Notes under the pieces: model-generated
What the model saw: the letters and a program-made list of their open reading frames with translations, nothing else
The model's database searches: none
Told to the model about the DNA's origin: nothing
Source: Tautonia marina
GTDB taxonomy: Bacteria > Planctomycetota > Planctomycetia > Isosphaerales > Isosphaeraceae
Direction: 5' to 3'
Length of the DNA: 64,000 bases
Assembly: GCF_009177065.1 (NCBI RefSeq)
Contig: NZ_WEZF01000022.1
Span: 1 to 64,000 of the forward strand
Position numbers and translations under genes: made by a program
Part shown: positions 28,687 to 36,993 of the stretch, piece by piece
Numbering within the stretch: the first letter of the stretch is position 1
How the letters are laid out: the number at the start of each line of letters is the position of its first letter

Positions 28687-29616
28687 GTGGTGCATGAGGA
28701 AGCGATCCGCAAGGCCGACGTCTTGATCGAAGCGTTGGGCTATATCCGCAAGTTCCATAACCGGTTTACCGTCATCAAGCTGGGCGGTTCGGTCATGGAG
28801 GAACCGGAGACGCTGCGGGCCTTGCTGGTGGACGTGGTCTTCATGCAAACCGTCGGCCTGCGTCCGGTGGTGGTGCATGGCGGCGGGAAAGCGATCTCGG
28901 CGGCCATGCAGAAGGCGGGCCTGGAACCGAAGTTCGTGCAAGGGCGTCGCTACACCGACGAGGCCACGCTGGGAATCGTTGCCGACGTCCTGATCGACGG
29001 TGTGAATGCCGACACCGTGCGGCACATCAACAAGTACGGCGGCCGGGCCGCGGCCTTGCACCCGCGGACGACCTGCTGCCTGCTCGGCTCTCGGATTCGC
29101 CTGAGCGGAGACGATCAGACCCCGATCGACCTGGGGCGCGTTGGCGAGGTGGTCGACGTCGATACCATGACGATCGAGAATCTTTGCCTGGCCGGAATCG
29201 TGCCGGTCTTGCCCTCGCTGGCCATCTGCCAGGAGGACGAAGGGCTCTTGAACGTCAATGCCGACACCGCCGCCGCGGCGGTCGCGCGGCACCTGAAGGC
29301 CGAGAAACTGGTGTTTCTGACCGACATGCCGGGCATTTTGCGCGATCGAAACAACCCGGACAGCCTGATCGAAGGTCTGACCCCCGACGGTTGCCGGGCG
29401 TTGATCGAACAGGGGATCATCGATCGGGGCATGATCCCCAAGGTTGACGCCTGCCTGGAGAGCCTGGAAGCCGGCGTGCGCAAGGTTCACATCATCGACG
29501 GCCGATTGCCGCACGCTTTACTTCTGGAAATCTTCACCGATCGGGGCATCGGGACCGAAATTGCCCCGGCCGGAGCCAGTCGCCGGGTTTTGTTGGAAAC
29601 GGCCTCGGCCCGCTAA
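28687..29616 (+). CDS. argB: Acetylglutamate kinase
   Basis: ArgB phosphorylates N-acetylglutamate, the second step of arginine synthesis. The 309-residue product has 'TVIKLGGSVMEE' (ATP site), 'VVVHGGGKAISAAM' (substrate site), 'LNVNADTAAAAVARHL' and 'MIPKVDACLESLEAG'. The start is a GTG-GTG pair at 28687. The glycine-rich elements are complete. It is the first of three plus-strand arginine genes, with argD 178 bases and argF about 1.5 kb downstream. An N-terminal extension of about 20 residues may relate to arginine feedback control, as in arginine-sensitive NAGKs; this is inference. Confidence 0.95.
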   Translation: MVHEEAIRKADVLIEALGYIRKFHNRFTVIKLGGSVMEEPETLRALLVDVVFMQTVGLRPVVVHGGGKAISAAMQKAGLEPKFVQGRRYTDEATLGIVADVLIDGVNADTVRHINKYGGRAAALHPRTTCCLLGSRIRLSGDDQTPIDLGRVGEVVDVDTMTIENLCLAGIVPVLPSLAICQEDEGLLNVNADTAAAAVARHLKAEKLVFLTDMPGILRDRNNPDSLIEGLTPDGCRALIEQGIIDRGMIPKVDACLESLEAGVRKVHIIDGRLPHALLLEIFTDRGIGTEIAPAGASRRVLLETASAR

Positions 29617-29742
29617 GGCCCGCTTGCCTCGCGATGAATCGACGGCACGAGCCGAACCTTGACACCCGACCCCTCGTCCACTGGTTGGTACGAGCCGCTT
29701 GGTGGTTTGATTCTCTCGCTCGACGTGTTTTCCCTCGCCCTG

Positions 29743-29776
29743 CTGAACCGGCGTCGCACCGCCTCCGCCGGTTCAG
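29743..29776 (+). promoter_or_regulatory. Strong hairpin in front of argD
   Basis: CTGAACCGGCG (29743-29753) pairs perfectly with CGCCGGTTCAG (29766-29776), an 11-bp stem with a 12-base loop. It ends 18 bases before the argD GTG and about 6 bases before its GGAG ribosome-binding site. Its position suggests translational control, RNA processing or attenuation between argB and argD. No T tract follows. Confidence 0.6.
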
Positions 29777-29794
29777 TGTCTTGGAGTTGGACCC

Positions 29795-31003
29795 GTGGCC
29801 CACGTTTCCCATCCCAGTTCGGCCGAAACGATCGAGCAGTTCGAACGCTACGTGATCGGCAACTACCGGCGCTTCCCGGTCTGCCTGGTGCGCGGCGAAG
29901 GCTCGTCCATCTGGGACGCCGAGGGGAACCAGTACCTCGACCTCTTTCCCGGATGGGGCTGCAACGTGCTCGGCCACTGCCCGCCTCGGGTGGTGGAGGC
30001 GGTTCGGGATCAGGTGGGCACGCTGATCCACGTGCCGAACACCTGGTACATGGAGGCTCAGGGAGCCTTCGCCCAGGCCCTTTCCGAGCGTTCGTTCGGC
30101 GGCCAGTGCTTCTTCTGCAACAGCGGAGCCGAGGCGAACGAGGCGGCCATCAAGCTCGCTCGGTTGCACGGGTCGAAGGCGAACCGATCGACAATCGTGA
30201 CGATGACCCACGGTTTCCACGGTCGGACCTACGCCGCGCTTTCGGCCACGGCCCAGCCGAAGTATCACGAAGGCTGCGGGCCGATGTTGCCCGGCTTCAA
30301 GTACATTCCGTACAACGACCTCGCCGCCGCGGCCGACGTGATCGACGAGCACACGGCCGCTGTGCTGGTTGAGCCGATCCAGGGAGAAGGCGGGGTCAAT
30401 ATCCCGTCTCCCGACTATCTGCCCGGTCTTCGCAAGCTCTGCAGCGATCGCGGCGCGTTGCTCATGCTCGACGAGGTGCAAACGGGCCTTGGCCGCACCG
30501 GAAGCTGGTTCGCCTATCAGCATTCGGGAATCACGCCGGACGTCTTGACCTGTGCCAAGGCCCTCGCCGGTGGTGTGGCTTGCGGTGTGATGATCGCCTC
30601 AACCGAGGTCGCCCCTTCGCTCCGTCCAGGGATGCACGCGAGCACCTTCGGCGGCAACCCGATCGCCTGCCGGGCCGGCCTGGCGACGATCGAGACGATT
30701 GAGGCCGAGGGCCTGCTCGATCGCGGCCCGCAGATCGGCCAGCGGTTCCGAGGCCACTTCGAACGGCTGCAAGCCGAGCGGCCGGAGTTGATCCGGGAGA
30801 TCCGGACCCAGGGAGTGATGATCGGCGTGGAACTGACGGTCGATGCCTCACCCGTCGTCTCCGGATGTCTCGAGCGACGGGTGTTGATCAACGCGACCCA
30901 GGGCACGGTCATTCGTCTCTTGCCCTCGCTCACCCTGACGGACGAGCAACTGGACGAGGGGTTCGAGGTGATCGCCGAGGTCATCCGCGCGTTGCGTTCG
31001 TAA
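29795..31003 (+). CDS. argD: Acetylornithine aminotransferase
   Basis: ArgD converts N-acetylglutamate semialdehyde to N-acetylornithine using pyridoxal phosphate. The 402-residue class III aminotransferase shows 'NSGAEANEAAIKLAR', 'HGFHGRTYAALSATAQ', 'VEPIQGEGG', 'LLMLDEVQTGLGRTG' and the PLP lysine in 'TCAKALAGG'. A GTG start at 29795 with GGAG 8 bases upstream is used. It lies between argB and argF. Succinyldiaminopimelate aminotransferase activity is also possible for this family, but the context favours arginine. Confidence 0.94.
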   Translation: MAHVSHPSSAETIEQFERYVIGNYRRFPVCLVRGEGSSIWDAEGNQYLDLFPGWGCNVLGHCPPRVVEAVRDQVGTLIHVPNTWYMEAQGAFAQALSERSFGGQCFFCNSGAEANEAAIKLARLHGSKANRSTIVTMTHGFHGRTYAALSATAQPKYHEGCGPMLPGFKYIPYNDLAAAADVIDEHTAAVLVEPIQGEGGVNIPSPDYLPGLRKLCSDRGALLMLDEVQTGLGRTGSWFAYQHSGITPDVLTCAKALAGGVACGVMIASTEVAPSLRPGMHASTFGGNPIACRAGLATIETIEAEGLLDRGPQIGQRFRGHFERLQAERPELIREIRTQGVMIGVELTVDASPVVSGCLERRVLINATQGTVIRLLPSLTLTDEQLDEGFEVIAEVIRALRS

Positions 31004-31031
31004 TCGCTCGTGATCGCGAGCCGAAGCCGAC

Positions 31032-31053
31032 GCCGCTCGTACCGACGAGCGGC
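31032..31053 (+). promoter_or_regulatory. Strong hairpin in front of argF
   Basis: GCCGCTCGT (31032-31040) pairs perfectly with ACGAGCGGC (31045-31053) across a 4-base loop. It ends 19 bases before the argF ATG, immediately before its GGAG (31059-31062). A weaker GCTCG/CGAGC stem lies just upstream. It mirrors the hairpin in front of argD. Confidence 0.6.
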
Positions 31054-31072
31054 CGACCGGAGTTTGCCGTCC

Positions 31073-32017
31073 ATGCCCCGTCATTTCATCGAGTTGTTCG
31101 ACCTGAAGGCCGACGAGGTTCGGCAGTTGCTCGACCAGGCAATTGACCTGAAGCGTCAAGGGACGCGCGGCCTGCGCGCTCCTCGGCTGGCTGGCCACAT
31201 GCTCGGCCTGGTCTTCGACAAGCCGTCGATGCGCACCCGGATCTCGTTCGAGACGGCCATGACCCATCTGGGCGGCTCGGCCATCTACATGACCGGCAAG
31301 GACGTGGGGATCGGTGTCCGGGAACCCGTCAACGACTTTGCCAGAGTCATCAGTCAGTACGTTGATGCGCTGGCCGTGCGGACGTTCTCGCAAGACCTCA
31401 TCGAAGACCTGGCTCGTCACGCCGACATCCCGATCATCAACGCCCTGACCGACTCGGACCACCCCTGCCAGGCAATGAGCGACCTTCTGACCATCCGAGA
31501 GGCACTCGGCGGCCTCGAAGGGGTAACGCTCGCCTTCGTGGGAGACGGCAACAACGTGGCCCGATCGCTCGCCGTGGCCTCGGCCCTGAGCGGCATGCGC
31601 TTCATTCTGGCCTGCCCGAAGGGGTATGCCTTCCCCGACGAGTTCCGACGCCGATTTGCCGCTCAGTTCCCCGGGGTCGCGCTTCAGGAAACCCACGAAC
31701 CGGCCGATGCCGTCTCGGCAGCCGACGTGGTCTACACCGACGTCTGGACCAGCATGGGCCAGGAAGACGAGGCAGAGGTCCGACGCAAGACCTTCGAGCC
31801 GTACCGGGTCGATGCGACTCTGATGGCCAAGGCTCGGCCCGAGGCCATTTTCCTGCACTGTCTCCCCGCACACCGGGGAGAGGAAGTGACCGCCGAGGTG
31901 ATCGACGGTCCGCAAAGCCTGATCGTCCCGCAGGCCGCCAATCGCTTGCACTTCCAGAAAGCGTTGCTCCTGCATCTGATCGAGGGGGCGTCCACGTCTG
32001 GCGGCGACCGGGGTTGA
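31073..32017 (+). CDS. argF: Ornithine carbamoyltransferase
   Basis: ArgF joins ornithine and carbamoyl phosphate to make citrulline. The 314-residue product has the carbamoyl phosphate motif as 'KPSMRTRISFE' (S-M-R-T-R where S-T-R-T-R is most common) and 'DSDHPCQAMSDL'. It also has 'VGDGNNVARSL' and the ornithine motif 'FLHCLPAHRGEEV', which separates OTCs from aspartate carbamoyltransferases. ATG 31073 is used because the frame upstream of it is short and unmatched. It closes the argB-argD-argF set; argG and argH are not in the window. Confidence 0.95.
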   Translation: MPRHFIELFDLKADEVRQLLDQAIDLKRQGTRGLRAPRLAGHMLGLVFDKPSMRTRISFETAMTHLGGSAIYMTGKDVGIGVREPVNDFARVISQYVDALAVRTFSQDLIEDLARHADIPIINALTDSDHPCQAMSDLLTIREALGGLEGVTLAFVGDGNNVARSLAVASALSGMRFILACPKGYAFPDEFRRRFAAQFPGVALQETHEPADAVSAADVVYTDVWTSMGQEDEAEVRRKTFEPYRVDATLMAKARPEAIFLHCLPAHRGEEVTAEVIDGPQSLIVPQAANRLHFQKALLLHLIEGASTSGGDRG

Positions 32018-32122
32018 CGTTGACGACCGCTCCGGATCGGGCAAGAATCCGACCGCCCTTTTCGCAACGGCCCCGAGCGGCGGAGTCCGCGCCGGGAATG
32101 CGCGTCACGGAGGATTCCGCTC

Positions 32123-33763
32123 ATGCTGGCCCGGTCGAAGCTCCCGGCGCTGCTGGCCGTCAGCGCTCTTGTTCCGTTGTTTGCGCTGGCGATCTGGTTC
32201 CGGATCTCCAGCCTGACGATGCCGGCCCCCAACGGTGACGAGGCCTTCTACGGCGTTCAGGCCGCCAAGTTGCTGGCCGGCGAGGCGATCGCCTCGAAAA
32301 CGGCGTCGGGCAATGTGATCAACTTTCTGGTTCTTGGAACCGAGGTTCCGCTTTACTGGATCTTGGGCCCCTCAAGCTATGTGATCAAAGTTCCGGGGGC
32401 CCTGGCGGGGATTCTCGCGGTCATTGCGGCGTATGTCCTGTGGAAACGGGCGCTGGACCCGCTGACGGCGATCATCGGGGCGACTCTGATGGCCGTGCTT
32501 CCGGTGGCGATCGCCGAATGCCGGATCGGCGCGGAACCGGCCTGGAATCCCCTGGTCGGCGTCATCGTGATGGCCGCGGCCTTCCGGGGCCACCGCCTCG
32601 GACTGGCGCTTGCCTTTTTGCTGTGTTATTACGTTCATCCAACATACCTGTTCCTGCTTCCGGCTGTGGGACTCGTTCTGCTGGCAAAGCTGCTGGAACG
32701 CACCACCAACGACCCGACCGCCCGCTGGCGATCGCTGGCCATCACCACCTGGGGAGCGTTGGCGGTCATCGGCCCGTTGGTCTTGTTAACTCGCGGCCGA
32801 TCCACGATTCAGTGGACGTATCAAACCTATGGCTTCGGCCCAAGCGATTGGCCGCTCTATTTTCTTCGCTACGAACGACTCTTGATGGGGTTTTGCGAGG
32901 TCGGCCCGACGGAAACCTCGATCAGTTATGACCGAACCTTCTGGTTCGGTTTCGGCTCGATCCTCGCCTTCGGGTCGTGGTGCCTTTGGCGTCAACGGCG
33001 GTGGGATCGCCTGGCCTTGATCGGCGGGCTAACGCTATCACTCTGCGGGATGCACCTGGTGACAGGGCCGGACATCTTGCGCCCGTACTTCGTGCGATAC
33101 GGCCTGTATCTGGTCGCGCCGTCGGTGCTGGCGGTGGCCTGCTGTTTGAGGGCGATGCTCGTCATGCCCGAGGGGGGCTGGGCGACGATTGCGCATCGTG
33201 TTCAGACGGTCGGGATGATCGGCCTGGCCTGGGTGCTGCTCCTGGGATTCAAGGTTCATTATCTTGATCACCTGCTCAAGGTTCATGAAGGGCAGGAATC
33301 CCTCTGGACCCTCCGCACCGAGGCGGTCGATCCGAAACACTGGGCCGCGAAGATCGTCAAACGCGACCTCGACGCCGCCCGAGCCGCGGGCCTGGAGGTG
33401 CCGGAACGAACCGTGGTGCTCGGAGAAGACTGGTGGACATATCGTCCACTCCAGTATTTTTTCGGCACGCGCCCGGACATCGAGCCGGGTTCCCTGGAAT
33501 CCTTCGACGGGCCGGGGCGTGATCGCCTGATTCGGGATCATCTGGCCGGTGGCGGTTACGTGGTCGGCACACCCGGCAAGGATGTCATTCTTCGCGTCGA
33601 GGGGCTGTTCCCTCCGGAAGCCCTGACGCACTGGCACGTTCAGGTTCCGCCGTACGCTTGCCTGGCGATTTATCGCCTGAAACGGCAGAATGAAGCGCCT
33701 GAGCCTCAGCCGATTGTCGTCATCCGACCACCGGGGCTCAACGGAGACACGAGGGTCCGCTGA
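32123..33763 (+). CDS. GT39/ArnT-like membrane glycosyltransferase
   Basis: This 546-residue polytopic protein has about ten hydrophobic helices in its first 400 residues. An early extracytoplasmic 'NGDEAFYG' motif corresponds to the acidic pair of GT-C enzymes that use lipid-linked sugars (PMT/ArnT group). The C-terminal 130 residues are soluble and probably periplasmic. The function is likely transfer of a sugar to protein, lipid or wall polymer, but acceptor and donor are not visible. ATG 32123 follows GGAGGA. It lies alone between argF and rph on the same strand. Confidence 0.75.
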   Translation: MLARSKLPALLAVSALVPLFALAIWFRISSLTMPAPNGDEAFYGVQAAKLLAGEAIASKTASGNVINFLVLGTEVPLYWILGPSSYVIKVPGALAGILAVIAAYVLWKRALDPLTAIIGATLMAVLPVAIAECRIGAEPAWNPLVGVIVMAAAFRGHRLGLALAFLLCYYVHPTYLFLLPAVGLVLLAKLLERTTNDPTARWRSLAITTWGALAVIGPLVLLTRGRSTIQWTYQTYGFGPSDWPLYFLRYERLLMGFCEVGPTETSISYDRTFWFGFGSILAFGSWCLWRQRRWDRLALIGGLTLSLCGMHLVTGPDILRPYFVRYGLYLVAPSVLAVACCLRAMLVMPEGGWATIAHRVQTVGMIGLAWVLLLGFKVHYLDHLLKVHEGQESLWTLRTEAVDPKHWAAKIVKRDLDAARAAGLEVPERTVVLGEDWWTYRPLQYFFGTRPDIEPGSLESFDGPGRDRLIRDHLAGGGYVVGTPGKDVILRVEGLFPPEALTHWHVQVPPYACLAIYRLKRQNEAPEPQPIVVIRPPGLNGDTRVR

Positions 33764-33816
33764 CCCACGCAACCTTCTCCGTTGATGGACCAGTCTTCTC
33801 CTTCACGACGGACACC

Positions 33817-34533
33817 ATGAGTCACCGAAACGACGGCCGATCTCCTTCCGAACCCCGCGCCGTGACGATCGAACGGGGGTTTGCCCGCCGCAGCAACGGC
33901 AGCGCCCTGTACCGATGCGGAGGCACCACGCTGCTGGTCACGGCCAACCTCACCGAAGCCGTCCCCGGATGGCTGGAAGGCAAGGGGACCGGCTGGCTAA
34001 CCGCCGAATACATGATGCTGCCGGGCAGCACCTCGCCCCGGAAGGAGCGGCGGGCCGACTCCCGATCGACCGAGATCCAGCGTCTGATCGGCCGGAGCCT
34101 CCGCGCGGCCGTCGATACCCGAGCCCTTGGCCCCCGAACCCTGCACATCGACGCCGAGGTGATCGACGCCGACGGCGGCACCCGCACCGCGGCGATTACC
34201 GGGGCGTTTGTGGCGGTCGTTGATGCCCTTCTGGCGACGATCGGCCCCGATGCCACCCGCGCCGTCTTGAAGGACAGCGTCTCTGCCGTGAGTGTCGGGA
34301 TCGTCAATGGGCAAGCGCTGCTTGATCTCGATTACGTGGAAGACGTGGGGGCCGAGGTTGACCTGAACGTCGTCCGTCTGGGCGGCGGCGGGCTTGTTGA
34401 GGTGCAGGGGACGGGCGAAGGGGGCACCTTCAGCCGCAATCAACTGACCGAACTGCTCGACCTGGCTGAGCACGGACTCGACCTGCTCACGACCGCCCAG
34501 CAGGAGGCCCTCGGCGCCGACTGGCCGTTCTGA
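33817..34533 (+). CDS. rph: Ribonuclease PH
   Basis: RNase PH trims tRNA 3' ends by phosphorolysis. The 238-residue protein follows the family closely: 'NDGRSPSEPRAVTIERGF', 'GWLTAEYMMLPGST', 'RSTEIQRLIGRSLRAAVD', 'ADGGTRTAAITGAFVAV' and 'LDLDYVEDVGAEVDLNVV'. The phosphate-binding Arg residues and active-site Asp are in place. It matches the usual length of about 240. As in many bacteria, the gene for the ITP/XTP pyrophosphatase is nearby on the same strand, here separated by one exported protein gene. Confidence 0.96.
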   Translation: MSHRNDGRSPSEPRAVTIERGFARRSNGSALYRCGGTTLLVTANLTEAVPGWLEGKGTGWLTAEYMMLPGSTSPRKERRADSRSTEIQRLIGRSLRAAVDTRALGPRTLHIDAEVIDADGGTRTAAITGAFVAVVDALLATIGPDATRAVLKDSVSAVSVGIVNGQALLDLDYVEDVGAEVDLNVVRLGGGGLVEVQGTGEGGTFSRNQLTELLDLAEHGLDLLTTAQQEALGADWPF

Positions 34534-34696
34534 GAAGGCACGAGCTTTGGGCAACTCCGAGGGTGGCAATCGCCGGTCCTCGAACCTCGCTCTCGAATTG
34601 CTCTTCGCAGCGGTTGGGGGATGTGTTAAGACACGGCTCGCCCGTCTGCGCGTCGGCTGTCCTCGACCTCACCTCTTGACGCTCTCACGCCGATCT

Positions 34697-34725
34697 CACC
34701 TGAGGAGACGTCATCTCCTCCGGTG
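34697..34725 (+). terminator. Hairpin downstream of rph
   Basis: GAGGAGA (34702-34708) pairs with TCTCCTC (34714-34720) over a 5-base loop, extended by CACC/GGTG after one mismatch. It lies 164 bases after rph and 70 bases before the next start. It could end the rph transcript or be a leader hairpin; the following sequence is GGTTTCG. Confidence 0.45.
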
Positions 34726-34794
34726 GGTTTCGCGTATGACGTGATCACGATCGAACCTTTTGGTACGCGAACCCGTCAGGATGGGGGATCGCCG

Positions 34795-36057
34795 ATGAAA
34801 TCGGTCCTTTTCTCGACCAGCATGGCTCTGGCCCTGGCCGCGACCGCGCCCGGGGCAGTCCTGGCTCAGGTGCGGGGAGGCGCCCCCCGCGGTCCCGCCC
34901 CGACCCCGGTTGCCGAGCCGCTGAACCGTCCGTTCTTCCAGGTGCCTCCGACCCAGCAGCCCCCGGCCCCTAGCCCGGCTCCGGAGGCTGAGGGAACGAC
35001 CGACACCCAGGTCTTCCAGAATGGCGCGGTGCTGCCGGCTCCGGTCGATCCGGGGCAAGAGGCTCCGCCCGCGTTCTTACCGACCGACCCAATTGAGCCG
35101 TACCTCTTGACCCGGCAGGCCGGGCCGTTCATGGTCGCGGCCCACATTTTCCGGGGCGACTACGCCGTGCAGCGTGCCCAGGCGCTGGCGATCGAGCTTC
35201 GATCCGAACATCGGATTCCGGCGTATGTTTACTTTTTGAAGCTCAAGCCCGGCAACAGCAACCAGCGAGGGATTCCGCCCACCTCGGATCGAGAGATCGA
35301 TCAACCGTATGTCAGCCCTCCCGAACTCGACCGCGTGACCGACGAGGCGGTCGTCATGGCCGGCAACTGCGCAACCATCGACCAGGCCAAGGACTTGCAA
35401 ACCCAGATCAAGAAGCTCAAGCCGCGAGCGATTGCCGATCACCACTCGATCTTCCCCTGGCGAAACGGCAAGGGCCTGGATCGAGCCTTTGTGACGACCA
35501 ATCCGCTCCTGCCGGCTCAGGATCTCTATCCCGGCCGAGCCAAGTCGGCCGCCGTTCCGCAACTACCTCCGGGGGCCGTGGTCGATCCCGAAGTGCTTCG
35601 CTCCGGGTTCGTCAAGCCGCTTGATCCCCTGGTCGTTCGCATGAACAAGGGAACGCCGAACAGTATCTACAAGTGCCCGGCACCGTACACGCTGGTCGTC
35701 GCTGAATTCTCCGGTCGGGCGGCGCTGAGTGGTCCGGACGAGTCGGTGATCAACTTCCCGAAGGTCTTCGACAAGAGCCCTCTCCGCACCGCTCACGAAG
35801 ACGCCGAGAAGCTTGCCTCGCTCCTGGCCAAGAACGAGGTTGTGCGCTCGCTGGGAGTGCAGCCCTATGTGTATCATGACCGGACGTCGAGCCGGGTGAT
35901 GCTAGGGGCATTCCAGTCGCCGGAAGACCCGAAGGTCGATCAGGTCCGACAGGCCGCCATGACCATCGAGGTGGAAACCAAGCGTCAGGGCAGCAAGGTG
36001 TTCACCCAGCACCTCGCACCCTCGACCACAGTGTTCGAAGTTCCCCGATCCGAGTGA
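34795..36057 (+). CDS. Exported protein with two SPOR-like repeats
   Basis: ATG 34795 begins a signal peptide (MKSVLFSTSMALALAATAPG...), giving a 420-residue precursor with a Pro-rich segment at about 30-85. Two stretches then look alike. One is near residues 105-220 ('FMVAAHIFRGDYAVQRAQAL' ... 'VMAGNCATIDQAKDLQTQI'). The other is near 305-400 ('YTLVVAEFSG' ... 'EDAEKLASLLAKNEVVRSLG' ... 'VMLGAFQSPEDPKVDQVRQA'). Each has the strand-helix-strand-helix order of SPOR domains, which bind denuded peptidoglycan. The SPOR assignment is inference by eye. No catalytic motif is seen. Confidence 0.65.
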   Translation: MKSVLFSTSMALALAATAPGAVLAQVRGGAPRGPAPTPVAEPLNRPFFQVPPTQQPPAPSPAPEAEGTTDTQVFQNGAVLPAPVDPGQEAPPAFLPTDPIEPYLLTRQAGPFMVAAHIFRGDYAVQRAQALAIELRSEHRIPAYVYFLKLKPGNSNQRGIPPTSDREIDQPYVSPPELDRVTDEAVVMAGNCATIDQAKDLQTQIKKLKPRAIADHHSIFPWRNGKGLDRAFVTTNPLLPAQDLYPGRAKSAAVPQLPPGAVVDPEVLRSGFVKPLDPLVVRMNKGTPNSIYKCPAPYTLVVAEFSGRAALSGPDESVINFPKVFDKSPLRTAHEDAEKLASLLAKNEVVRSLGVQPYVYHDRTSSRVMLGAFQSPEDPKVDQVRQAAMTIEVETKRQGSKVFTQHLAPSTTVFEVPRSE

Positions 36058-36074
36058 TCAATACCATTGAGGCA

Positions 36075-36107
36075 GGCCAGGGCTGATCGCTCTTGACGGT
36101 CCTGGCC
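36075..36107 (+). terminator. Hairpin after the SPOR-like gene
   Basis: GGCCAGG (36075-36081) pairs with CCTGGCC (36101-36107), with a 19-base loop, 18 bases after the stop at 36057. No T tract follows. Confidence 0.4.
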
Positions 36108-36172
36108 CGCCCCCGACACCCGCCACTCCATCCCGAGCCACTCCCATCGAGTTCGCCCCTGAGCCTTTCACC

Positions 36173-36823
36173 ATGAGTGACGCACCCGCAGCGCCGTTTC
36201 CGATCATTCTCGCCACCCGGAACGTCAAAAAAGGGCGCGAGATGATCGGCCTGATCGCCCCTCCCTGGGAGCCGAACCCGCGACTTGATCGCCTAGTTGT
36301 TCTGACGCTTGATGGCTTCCCCGACGCTCCCGAGGTGGTCGAAGACGCCGACACCTTCGCCGGCAACGCCCGAAAGAAAGCGTCGGAAACAGCGCAGGCC
36401 CTCGGTCAGTGGGTCATCGCCGACGACTCAGGACTGACCGTCGATGCCCTGAACGGAGAGCCTGGGGTGTACTCGGCTCGCTATGCCGGATCGCACGGCG
36501 ATGACGACGCGAACAACCGAAAGCTGCTCGATGCCCTGGCCAGCGTGCCCGACGAGCGGCGCGGGGCGGCCTTCGTGTGCAGCCTGGCCCTGTCCGATCC
36601 TTCAGGAAAGATCGTTCTGGAATCCGAGGGCGCCTGCCGGGGTCGCATTGCCCGGCAGATCCAGGGGGAGGGGGGGTTCGGTTACGACCCGTTGTTCATC
36701 ATCCCTGAATATCACAAAACCTTCGGCGAGCTGAGCACCCTGGTCAAGCACCAGCTTAGCCACCGAGCCCGAGCCTTCGAACGACTTCGTCCGGGCCTTG
36801 AACAACTTCTGAGGACCCGTTGA
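36173..36823 (+). CDS. rdgB: Non-canonical purine NTP pyrophosphatase (ITP/XTP)
   Basis: This HAM1/RdgB enzyme removes ITP and XTP from the nucleotide pool. The 216-residue product has the family sequence 'ILATRNVKKGREM', 'ADDSGLTVDALNGEPGVYSARYAG', 'GRIARQIQGEGGFGYDPLFI' and 'KHQLSHRARAFERL'. A short insert after the first motif ('APPWEPNPRLDRL') makes it slightly longer than the E. coli enzyme. It lies close to rph, a common pairing. A strong terminator begins directly after the stop. Confidence 0.95.
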   Translation: MSDAPAAPFPIILATRNVKKGREMIGLIAPPWEPNPRLDRLVVLTLDGFPDAPEVVEDADTFAGNARKKASETAQALGQWVIADDSGLTVDALNGEPGVYSARYAGSHGDDDANNRKLLDALASVPDERRGAAFVCSLALSDPSGKIVLESEGACRGRIARQIQGEGGFGYDPLFIIPEYHKTFGELSTLVKHQLSHRARAFERLRPGLEQLLRTR

Positions 36824-36830
36824 GCGCACA

Positions 36831-36862
36831 AAAAACGCCCCCCGCAAGCGCGAGGGGCGTTT
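36831..36862 (-). terminator. Intrinsic terminator with T6 tail on the minus strand
   Basis: AAACGCCCC (36833-36841) pairs with GGGGCGTTT (36854-36862), with further CGC/GCG pairing inside. Read on the minus strand the stem is followed by TTTTTTG, a textbook intrinsic terminator for the YTV-repeat gene ending at 36994. On the plus strand it can also end the pyrophosphatase transcript (GTTTG). Confidence 0.82.
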
Positions 36863-36993
36863 GATGATCGGATCGTGACGGAAGGGTTCGAGCGAAGCAA
36901 CACCCCGCCCTCTGATGCGTCGGTCCTGTCTGGGTGAATCAAGCCGTCACGTTCTCGTCCCGGTCGGGCCGGTGGTTGGTCAAGGCGCGATTG

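Noticed and set aside
28507-29514. Extension of the small membrane protein frame across argB
   Set aside because: The residues over argB have no family features and argB is certain. A GTG with a good Shine-Dalgarno sequence at 28506 explains the real gene.
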